Below, piece by piece: positions 7,876-15,057 of a stretch of DNA of 64,000 nt; position 1 is the stretch's first letter; every line of letters starts with the position of its first letter. Source of the DNA: Noviherbaspirillum malthae (GTDB lineage Bacteria; Pseudomonadota; Gammaproteobacteria; Burkholderiales; Burkholderiaceae_D); contig NZ_JACYXF010000005.1 of assembly GCF_015352985.1 (NCBI RefSeq), forward strand, positions 186,001-250,000. The letters are read 5' to 3'. Below the pieces are notes generated by a model, which did not search any database, was not told where the DNA came from, and saw only the letters and a program-made list of their open reading frames with translations. Made by a program: the position numbers and the translations under genes.

Positions 7876-10077
7876 TTGCATGCTCTGCATGCCCACTTGA
7901 CCTGGCAGTCATTCATGGCTTCCCAACTTGGCGGCGGCAACCCTGTTGCTTGTACGATTCCGGCGGAACGGCGCGGCGAGATCCTGCGGGAACTCGCCGC
8001 ATTGGCGTCGAACGCCGCCAATGCGCAGATCGACAGCCTGACAACGCGATTGTCGGAAGCCCTGCTGCGCGCCTCGGCGGCCTGCATCGATCCGGCTGAA
8101 GCCCGTCTGCGTTTCAACGCCGCTGCCCTGCTGAAGAAAAACCGCTATCCGTTCTATTACGTGGTCTCCGAGCGCCTCGGCGCGGTGCTGGCGCAAGAAA
8201 TCCGCATGGCCGCCAACCCGGAACTGCCGCCGGAAGACGGCAGCGAAGCACCGCCGACGCTGGATCCGGACGTCGAGATCGACAAGCGGCTGTCGCTGGT
8301 CAAGGCCAGCCGGGCGATCGAGAACGAGCATGCCGACCGCCTGCACGCGCTCGGCATGCGGCTGGGCTGCCTGCTCGGACGCACGCCGCTGATCACCGCG
8401 GAAAACCCCTTCCGCCCGCATCTCTTCCTGGCCGTGGTGCACGATGCCTGGTGCGAATTCCAGCCCGACACCCGATCCCATCATGCGGTATTTCCGCTGC
8501 TCGGCCCCGAACTCTGCTTCGACATGGGTCCGGTACTGCATGCGGTGAACTCGGCCCTGGTCAAGCTCGGCGTCATGCCGCAGCTGATGCAGGTCAGCCG
8601 CGACGCCAACGGCGTGGCCACTGCCGCCGCGGTCGAGGAACCCGACAATGACGAACTGCTGCCGCGCCTGCGCCGTCTGTTTCCCGACCGGGAAGGCAAG
8701 CCGGCCGACCGGCCGCTGACCGGCGGCTTTCCATCGCTGTTCGATGATGATGCCGTGGTCGCCAGCGTCGCGCGCAATGCGCTCCTGGGCTATCTGACCG
8801 GCTTCGACAAGCACCGCGCCGGCCCGCCGCCGGCAGGGCTGCTCGACGAGATCCGCCGCAGCGCGCCGCGCGATGCGCTGAGCGAAACCGACGACCATGT
8901 GCTCAGGCTGCTGGCCAGGATCTTCGAAGTCGTCCAGGCCGATCCGCGCATCGCCCCCCAGCTGCAGAAATCCTTGCTCGAGCTGCAGCTGCCGGCCCTG
9001 AAGGCCGCGCTGTCGGACCAGGCATTCTTCTTCAAGCGCAATCACCCGCCGCGCCGTGCCGTGGAACTGCTGGTCGGCCTCTGCGGCGGATGGGAAACGC
9101 AGCGAGGCCTGTCCGACCCGCTCTACCTGCTGATCGAGCGCAGCATCGCCCGCATTGCCCAGGAAGGCGACCGACGCCCCGCCGTTTTCGCCGAAGTGGT
9201 CGCCGATCTCGAAGCCTACCGCCAGCGCGAGCAGACCGCCGCGGCGCAGACATTGGCCGCGCCGATCGCCGGCGCATTGCAGAGGGAAAAAATGCTGGAA
9301 GCCGAGCGCGCGGCCAGGCATGAGGTCGCGCTGCGCATCGGCACCGGTGAAGTGGTCGCCTTCGTCGAAGCCTTCCTGCAGGACAGATGGGTGCCGGTGC
9401 TGACGCTGGCCTACAGTGTCAGGGATGAAAAGCCGCAGGCGCTGGACAATGCGCTCAAGACCATGGATGACCTGGTGTGGAGCGTGAAGCCCAAGATCAC
9501 GCCGGAGGAGCGCAAGGAACTGCTGTCCAGGCTGCCGTCCATCGTCGCGTCGCTCAACAAGTGGCTGGACGTGATCCGCTGGAATGACGAAGCGCGCGCC
9601 AAATTCTTCAGCGACCTGGCGAAGTGCCATGCCTCCATCGTGCGCGCGCCGGTGGAGCTGTCGCCGGAACGCCAGGTGCAGATGGCGCTGGCAGTGGCCA
9701 AGCATGCGGCCGAGCGCCGCCTGCGCAAGGAGGCCAGCGCCGCACCCGAGCCGGCGCCGGATGAATTCGATGCCCTGGTGGCCGGCCTGGAGCAGGGCAA
9801 CTGGGTCGACTTCGGCCGCGAAGACCACACCCGCAGGCTGCGCCTCGGCTGGGTCAGCCCGCTGCGCAACCTGTATGTTTTTGCCACGCATGAACGGCGC
9901 GAAGCCCTGTCGCTGACCGCGCAGGAACTGGCCAAGGCCATCCGCGAAGGCCGCGCGCATGTCGCGCCGGGTGCCGGGCTGATCGGCAAGGCGTTGGCGC
10001 AGGCGCTCGGCGTGGACCGCGGCGGTGCCGATGCCGCCAATGCCGGATCAGGGCCGTCCGACAAATCGGCGGCCTGA
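7876..10077 (+). CDS. DUF1631 family protein
   Basis: A 733-residue soluble, acidic protein of the DUF1631 family, sometimes mislabelled as thymidine phosphorylase in databases. Its function is unknown. Recognisable segments are NPFRPHLFLAVVHDAWCEFQ in the first third, DHVLRLLARIFEVVQADPRI in the middle, and the C-terminal WVDFGREDHTRRLRLGWVSP, which resembles a PilZ-like strand pair. The start is unsure: neither ATG 7876 nor ATG 7915 (MASQLGGGN) has a clear ribosome-binding site. It stands between the chemoreceptor and a convergent lipase-like gene. Confidence 0.8.
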   Translation: MHALHAHLTWQSFMASQLGGGNPVACTIPAERRGEILRELAALASNAANAQIDSLTTRLSEALLRASAACIDPAEARLRFNAAALLKKNRYPFYYVVSERLGAVLAQEIRMAANPELPPEDGSEAPPTLDPDVEIDKRLSLVKASRAIENEHADRLHALGMRLGCLLGRTPLITAENPFRPHLFLAVVHDAWCEFQPDTRSHHAVFPLLGPELCFDMGPVLHAVNSALVKLGVMPQLMQVSRDANGVATAAAVEEPDNDELLPRLRRLFPDREGKPADRPLTGGFPSLFDDDAVVASVARNALLGYLTGFDKHRAGPPPAGLLDEIRRSAPRDALSETDDHVLRLLARIFEVVQADPRIAPQLQKSLLELQLPALKAALSDQAFFFKRNHPPRRAVELLVGLCGGWETQRGLSDPLYLLIERSIARIAQEGDRRPAVFAEVVADLEAYRQREQTAAAQTLAAPIAGALQREKMLEAERAARHEVALRIGTGEVVAFVEAFLQDRWVPVLTLAYSVRDEKPQALDNALKTMDDLVWSVKPKITPEERKELLSRLPSIVASLNKWLDVIRWNDEARAKFFSDLAKCHASIVRAPVELSPERQVQMALAVAKHAAERRLRKEASAAPEPAPDEFDALVAGLEQGNWVDFGREDHTRRLRLGWVSPLRNLYVFATHERREALSLTAQELAKAIREGRAHVAPGAGLIGKALAQALGVDRGGADAANAGSGPSDKSAA

Positions 10078-10130
10078 ACGGCTGGCGGCCGGGCACAAAC
10101 AACGTAGAAGACTTGTATCGGCATGTCATG

Positions 10131-10149
10131 GCCGCCGCGGTGCGGCGGC
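10131..10149. terminator. Possible hairpin between convergent genes
   Basis: GCCGCCGC and GCGGCGGC pair around a GGT loop in the 80-bp gap between the DUF1631 gene and the convergent lipase-like gene. There is no T run, so terminator function is uncertain. Confidence 0.35.
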
Positions 10150-10157
10150 ATCGTCTG

Positions 10158-11420
10158 TCATGTCTCCTTTTTCGTGAAGCGCCGTATCGCCATTTCAAAT
10201 ACCGACATTTCGTCGTGATATCCCAGCAGCCAGCCGGGGCTGGGATTGCCGAGGTGGACTGGAAGCCCTTGACCGTTATCAGCGGCATCCCCGGGATGCA
10301 CATCGAGCCTGAGTTCTACCAGGCCAGGGTGCCTGAATCCCGCTCCCTTCATCCGGCTTAACAAGGTTGGCGCCGGCGCTTTCGAGTCATTCAGGGTGAT
10401 GGCCACTCCTCGCGGCGTGCTGTAGTCATAGCCATAGGGTGCCCCCTTGATGGCATCGGCGGCCTGCCTGTCATTCAGCAGCATGGGATCGAACAGCACC
10501 ATCGCGGGCTTTACGCCATCCGCCTTGATCCGGCTTGTGTAGGCTGCCGTGAAATACTGTGCATAGCCGCCTCCCAGTGAATGCCCCGCAACCATATCGA
10601 CGCGAAAATATCCTTGTTCGGACAGCTTGGACAATACGTCCGCAGCTTCCTTTACTGCCGCAAACACCTCACCGTGCGTTCCCAGTGCGGTATTCATGAT
10701 CTCCTTGGTGTTACGGCCGATTCGCCCTCTCAAGACGAGAGCCTGCGCCCATTCCTTCCGATTCGATGCCGCCCGCGCGGAATCGAAATAGAGCGCCAGC
10801 CCCAGCTTTTCGCCCCCGGCCACCATGACGATATCGAGATTGGCGAGTGTCTGCGCTCGCTTCAGGATGCGCGCCTGCTCGACGGTCATGCCGAAGTTGG
10901 CCCGAAAATTCTGATCGTCAAGCTCGTTGTTACTGATATATGCCATGGTCAATTCTTGCTTCATGCCATGCGGATTCGTTGCGCCATTGAACACAAAATT
11001 GGTCAGTTGGCACACTTTTCCAAGCCGGGCAGCAATTTTCATTTCAAGGTGTGCGCAATCTCCCGTCCATGGAATGTTCAAGGCGGAGGACATGGCTACC
11101 AGTTCATCCATGCTGAGCGTTGTGACATGGTCTGCATAGATCCTCTTTTCGGAAGGCAAGCTGTTTATCTTGACCTTTGCATGCCGAGACGCCTTCTTGT
11201 TATTGACGTCTGCTTCCTTTGGATTCTGCTTCCACATGTCGTTCAGGCGGGAAGCCATTCGGCTGCCGATCCGGGACTTAGGTACAACGCGGGAGTCCGG
11301 CGCCGACCCGTTCGGGGCCTGCGGCTCAACGGCAGGCGTTAACGTCTTTTTGCTTGCGGTGTCGACATCCGGAGCAGAAGGAGAGGGGATACATGAGCGT
11401 GGAAGCCGAAGCCAGTTCAT
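10158..11420 (-). CDS. Lipase-like alpha/beta hydrolase, possible secreted effector
   Basis: A 420-residue protein with the class 3 lipase elbow GHSLGGGYAQYF near residue 270, where the Ser would be the nucleophile. Candidate triad partners are the Asp in LVELRLDVHPGD and the His in LLGYHDEMSVF near the C-terminus. The first 110 residues are Pro-, Ser- and Lys-rich with no signal peptide, a layout seen in type III or other leaderless effectors. Start 11420 has GGAGG 9 bp upstream; an extension to 11477 has none. Base composition is visibly less GC-rich than neighbours. No secretion genes or immunity partner lie beside it. A cytoplasmic esterase is the alternative. Confidence 0.6.
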   Translation of the reverse strand: MNWLRLPRSCIPSPSAPDVDTASKKTLTPAVEPQAPNGSAPDSRVVPKSRIGSRMASRLNDMWKQNPKEADVNNKKASRHAKVKINSLPSEKRIYADHVTTLSMDELVAMSSALNIPWTGDCAHLEMKIAARLGKVCQLTNFVFNGATNPHGMKQELTMAYISNNELDDQNFRANFGMTVEQARILKRAQTLANLDIVMVAGGEKLGLALYFDSARAASNRKEWAQALVLRGRIGRNTKEIMNTALGTHGEVFAAVKEAADVLSKLSEQGYFRVDMVAGHSLGGGYAQYFTAAYTSRIKADGVKPAMVLFDPMLLNDRQAADAIKGAPYGYDYSTPRGVAITLNDSKAPAPTLLSRMKGAGFRHPGLVELRLDVHPGDAADNGQGLPVHLGNPSPGWLLGYHDEMSVFEMAIRRFTKKET

Positions 11421-11663
11421 TGCCGCATACCTCCGGCCGCATTTCGTCCACCAATAAGCCAGTGCGCACGAGGCCATCGGCGCGATACCCGCCGGGACAA
11501 TGCGTATACTGGTGCGGTAGGTGGAGCCATGAAATCACGGTTCGAAAGGTTCTATAAGATATATGTGCAATTACCCAGCTTCTCTGTTCCGCCTGCATGA
11601 TCAAATATCGATAATCACAGCGGCACGTCGACAACGTGGTTCCAATCACTCCGAGGAGGCTTC

Positions 11664-12230
11664 ATGACATTACTGATTGCAGGCATCGTCTTGTTCATCG
11701 GCATCCATCTTGTTCCCGTGCTGACCGGGCTGCGCAACAGCCTGTTCAGCGCGCTCGGGGAGAAGCGCTACAAGGCCGTGTTTTCGCTGGCGTCTGCGCT
11801 CGGCCTCATACTGATCATCATCGGCTTCGGCCGCGCTCCGGCGGAGCCTCGGCTGTTCGCGCCTTTCCCGGCCGCCATCATGGCGGCGCCGCTGGTGATG
11901 CTGGTGAGTTTCGTGCTGTTCGCCTCGGCCAACATGAAGACCCATATCCGCAGCCGCCTCAAGCATCCGATGCTGCTCGGCCTGCTGCTGTGGTCCGGCG
12001 TGCACCTGCTGGCCAACGGCGAACTGAGGACCACCATCCTGTTCGGCGCCTTCCTCGCGTATGCGGTGATCGACCTGATCTCGGCCACCAGCCGCCATGC
12101 GGTCAAGCAGTTCACGCCCGTGGCGCGCCAGGACCTGATGGCGGTGACCGGCGGCGTGCTGCTGGCGCTGCTGGTAATGACTTTCCATCGCCAGCTGTTC
12201 GGCGTGGCCTCGGTGCCATGGGGAATCTAG
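11664..12230 (+). CDS. NnrU family membrane protein
   Basis: A 188-residue integral membrane protein of the NnrU family, first described beside denitrification genes in Rhodobacter; some members act in sterol or carotenoid-like isomerisation. Six hydrophobic stretches can be seen, starting LLIAGIVLFIGIHLVPVL. RSRLKHPMLLGLLLWSGVHL is the family motif, with its Lys-His-Pro. A GAGGAGG ribosome-binding site precedes the ATG. No nitrogen-oxide genes are nearby. Its stop overlaps the stop of the convergent LysR gene (TAG/CTA). Confidence 0.88.
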   Translation: MTLLIAGIVLFIGIHLVPVLTGLRNSLFSALGEKRYKAVFSLASALGLILIIIGFGRAPAEPRLFAPFPAAIMAAPLVMLVSFVLFASANMKTHIRSRLKHPMLLGLLLWSGVHLLANGELRTTILFGAFLAYAVIDLISATSRHAVKQFTPVARQDLMAVTGGVLLALLVMTFHRQLFGVASVPWGI

Positions 12231-13132
12231 CTTTTATCGGCCTCGAATTCTTCCGCCAGAAAATCGATGAAGGCCCGCACCTTGGCCGGCATGTTGCGGC
12301 GGCTGGGATAGAACACGAACAGGTCGGCCGGCTCGAGGTTGTAGTCGGGCAGCACGATGCGCAGCCGGCCGCTTTGCAGGTACTTGGCCACATCCCATTC
12401 GGAACGCACCAGGATGCCGTGGCCTTCCAGCGCCCAGTTCAACACCACGTCGCCGTCGTTGCTCGAGAGCGTGCCGCCGACCTTCACGGTGTCGGTGCGG
12501 CGTCCCTTTTGCAAGCGCCAGATGCCGTGGGCATCGTCGTTCTGCCGATGAACGATGCAGTTGTGGCTGCCCAGGTCTTCCGGTGACGCCGGCTCGCTGT
12601 GTTTTTTCAGGTAGGCCGGCGCGGCGCACAGGAAGCGCTTGTTCGACATGATGCGGCGCGCGCTCAGCCGGGTATCCGGCAATTCGCCGAAGCGGATGCC
12701 GAGATCGAAGGCTTCCTCCACCAGATTGATCGGCCTGTCGGTCAGCTGCAGCTGTACCTCCACGTCGGGATAGCGGCGTGCGAATTTCGACACCAGCGGG
12801 GCGATGGTGGTGCGGCCGAAACCGAGGGTGGCATTCACCCGCAGCAGGCCCTGCGGCGCATCGCGGCCGGCGCGCAGCTGTTCTTCCATCTCCTTCATCG
12901 CCGCCAGGATGCGGCCGGCATGCTCCAGGTAAAGCTCGCCTTCGCTGGTCAGGCTGAGGGTGCGGGTGGTGCGGTTGACCAGGCGCACCCCGAGCCGCTG
13001 CTCCATTTGCGCGAGGCGCTTGGTAACGGCCGGCGGCGTGATGTCGAGTTCGCGGGCGGCGGCCGACAGGCTGTCCTTGCGCGCCAGCACGCTGAAAAAC
13101 GCCAGTTCCGAAAGATTGTCGTTTTTAACCAT
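12227..13132 (-). CDS. LysR-family regulator, probably of D-tartrate dehydratase
   Basis: A 301-residue LysR regulator with HTH at residues 3-62 (LSELAFFSVLARKDSLSAAA, then TPPAVTKRLAQMEQRLGVRL). RLVNRTTRTLSLTSEGELYL is the wing. The reading frame runs open far upstream to 14194 across the tarD gene on the other strand, but the HTH starts at MVKNDNLSEL, which fixes the start at 13132. It is divergent from tarD with a 90-bp gap, so tarD is the likely target and a tartrate-like acid the likely inducer (inference). Confidence 0.9.
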   Translation of the reverse strand: MVKNDNLSELAFFSVLARKDSLSAAARELDITPPAVTKRLAQMEQRLGVRLVNRTTRTLSLTSEGELYLEHAGRILAAMKEMEEQLRAGRDAPQGLLRVNATLGFGRTTIAPLVSKFARRYPDVEVQLQLTDRPINLVEEAFDLGIRFGELPDTRLSARRIMSNKRFLCAAPAYLKKHSEPASPEDLGSHNCIVHRQNDDAHGIWRLQKGRRTDTVKVGGTLSSNDGDVVLNWALEGHGILVRSEWDVAKYLQSGRLRIVLPDYNLEPADLFVFYPSRRNMPAKVRAFIDFLAEEFEADKS

Positions 13133-13222
13133 GGGTGAAGGATGCTTTGAAAGTAGAGAAATTATATGCGGCCGCGGCGGGTCTACACTGGCGCCATTCC
13201 TGATCCCACACACGAGGACGCC

Positions 13223-14389
13223 ATGAAGATCGTTGAAATCCGCGAAAAGACCCTGCCCATCAGCTCCAGCATCCGCAATGCCTACATCGACTTCAGCAAG
13301 ATGACGCTGAGCCTGGTTGCTGTGATCACCGACGTGATGCGCGACGGCAAGCCGGTGGTCGGCTACGGCTTCAATTCCAACGGCCGCTACGGCCAGGGCA
13401 ACCTGATGCGCGAGCGCTTCATCCCGCGCATTCTTGGCGCCGATCCGGCCTCGCTGGTCAACGACGAGGGCACCAACCTCGATCCGCACAAGATCTGGGA
13501 CTGCATGTTCACCAATGAAAAGCCGGGCGGCCACGGCGAGCGTTCGGTGGCCATCGGCACCATGGACATGGCGATCTGGGACGCGGTGGCCAAGATCGAA
13601 AACAAGCCGCTGTTCCGCCTGCTGGCCGAGCGCTACGGCGACGGCACGGTCAACAAGGACGTGTTCGTGTATGCGGCGGGCGGCTACTACCATCCGGGCC
13701 AGGATTTGAATGCGCTGAAAGATGAAATGCGCAGCTATCTCGACCGCGGCTACACCGTGGTGAAAAAGAAGATCGGCGGCGCTTCGCTCGACGACGACCT
13801 GCGCCGCATCGACGCGGTGCTGTCGGTGCTGCAGGACGGGCAAAAGCTGTGCGTGGATGCCAACGGCCGCTTCGACATGGATACCGCGATCGCCTATGCG
13901 AAGGCGCTGTCGCAGTACGACCTGTTCTGGTACGAGGAAGCCGGCGACCCGCTGGACTTCGAACTGCAGGCGGTGCTGCGCAACTACTACGACAAGCCGA
14001 TGGCCACCGGCGAGAACCTGTTCTCGATGCAGGATGCGCGCAACCTCGTCCGCTACGGCGGCATGCGTCCCGACCGCGACTGGCTGCAGTTCGACTGCGC
14101 GCTCAGCTACGGCCTGGTGGAATACCTGCGCACGCTCGACATGCTGAAGCAGCACGGCTGGTCGGCGAGCCGCTGCATTCCCCACGGCGGACACCAGATG
14201 TCGCTCAACATCGCCGCCGGTCTCGGCCTGGGCGGCAACGAGTCCTATCCCGACCTGTTCCAGCCGTTCGGCGGATTTCCGGATGGGGTGCAGGTGGTCA
14301 ACAGCAGGGTGACGATGCCGGAGTTGCCGGGGATCGGGTTTGAGGGGAAGGCGAATTTGTATAGCGAGATGCGGGCGCTGAGCAGTTAA
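13223..14389 (+). CDS. tarD: D(-)-tartrate dehydratase
   Basis: A 388-residue enolase-superfamily enzyme that closely matches, from memory, the characterised Bradyrhizobium D-tartrate dehydratase along its whole length. Landmarks are ISSSIRNAYIDFSKM at the N-terminal capping domain, VVKKKIGG with the catalytic Lys, three acidic metal ligands in CVDANGRF, YEEAGDP and TGENLF, and the acid His in SRCIPHGGHQMS. It makes oxaloacetate from D-tartrate. GAGGA precedes the ATG. The last 36 codons switch to mostly G- or T-ending codons (30 of 36; all four Gly codons are GGG), unlike the rest of the gene. Repeat copy A begins 84 bp after the stop. Confidence 0.9.
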   Translation: MKIVEIREKTLPISSSIRNAYIDFSKMTLSLVAVITDVMRDGKPVVGYGFNSNGRYGQGNLMRERFIPRILGADPASLVNDEGTNLDPHKIWDCMFTNEKPGGHGERSVAIGTMDMAIWDAVAKIENKPLFRLLAERYGDGTVNKDVFVYAAGGYYHPGQDLNALKDEMRSYLDRGYTVVKKKIGGASLDDDLRRIDAVLSVLQDGQKLCVDANGRFDMDTAIAYAKALSQYDLFWYEEAGDPLDFELQAVLRNYYDKPMATGENLFSMQDARNLVRYGGMRPDRDWLQFDCALSYGLVEYLRTLDMLKQHGWSASRCIPHGGHQMSLNIAAGLGLGGNESYPDLFQPFGGFPDGVQVVNSRVTMPELPGIGFEGKANLYSEMRALSS

Positions 14390-14422
14390 GGGGAAGAAGT
14401 TTTTCTTCGACGGCCGTCCTTG

Positions 14423-14444
14423 GTGCAGGCACGGAGGCCTGCAC
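14423..14444. repeat. Short REP-like hairpin after tarD
   Basis: GTGCAGGC and GCCTGCAC pair around ACGGAG in the 84 bp between tarD and repeat copy A. It resembles short intergenic palindromes common in proteobacteria and has no T run. Confidence 0.5.
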
Positions 14445-14473
14445 TACCGCTAGGAGAAGCTTTCCGAAAAAGA

Positions 14474-14720
14474 GACCAAGCCCGCACATAAAGGCTTTTC
14501 AGATCCCCTTTGACAATGCCAAAAGAGCGGGCGGCAAAGCGGATAAAGAAGCGCGGTTGTCTGAGCCGAAGGCGAGTTTCCGCGCTTCCCGCTTTGCCGC
14601 CCGCTCTTTTGGGGACCCCGCAGGGGCATTGGCAACGGGGTCGCCTTTCTTTGCCTACTTTCTTTGGCGAAGCAAAGAAAGTAGGTGGCCCGCCGGGGCC
14701 AGACCCGGCTAGTCTCCACG
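14474..14720 (+). repeat. 247-bp structured repeat, copy A
   Basis: One of four copies of a 247-248 bp element. Read from its GACCAAGC head to its CCGGCTAG tail, it holds a perfect 24-bp stem (14519-14542 with 14589-14612). Inside this is a 9-bp stem GAAGCGCGG / CCGCGCTTC with a 23-nt loop. Then come a small CCCC-GCA-GGGG hairpin and a 13-bp stem CCTACTTTCTTTG / CAAAGAAAGTAGG with loop GCGAAG. The other copies change the stem bases but keep the pairing. Its head faces tarD. Short open frames across it have no codon or start support. Confidence 0.9.
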
Positions 14721-14810
14721 GAGCGCACAAGGTTCAGGCGACCTCAGGCTGAGGTCCATGATTCACTCCCACCAGCGCCATTCAACGCGTTGCTGATGCG
14801 GTCATTTCTT

Positions 14811-15057
14811 CGTAGAGGCTAGCCGGGGGTGGCCCGGCGGCCACTTACTTTCTTTGCTTCGCCAAAGAAAGTAAGCAAAGAAAGGCGACCCCTCTACCGC
14901 CGCCCCTGCGGGGTCCCCAAAAGAGCACGGCACCAAGCGGGAAGCGCGGAAACTCGCCTTCGGCTCAGACAGCCGCGCTTCTTTATCCGCTTGGCGCCAC
15001 GCTCTTTTGGCGTCGTTAGAAGGGAGCTTTCAACAGCCTCTTTGTGCGGGCTTGGTC
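14811..15057 (-). repeat. 247-bp structured repeat, copy B
   Basis: Inverted partner of copy A, 90 bp away, tails facing each other. In head-to-tail orientation (minus strand) the 24-bp stem has three non-Watson-Crick pairs and all three are G-U; on the plus strand they would be A-C mismatches. The last stem is CTTACTTTCTTTG / CAAAGAAAGTAAG, a compensatory change from copy A. Its head overlaps the 3' end of the PAS-GGDEF-EAL gene and supplies that gene's last 13 codons and stop. Confidence 0.9.

Noticed and set aside
11520..11560. TTCG motifs upstream of the lipase-like gene as a possible hrpII box
   Set aside because: No second TTCG at the required 16-bp spacing on the coding strand.
13133..14194. 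Upstream extension of the LysR gene to 655 residues
   Set aside because: The added part is antisense to tarD and lacks domain sequence; the HTH begins at 13132.
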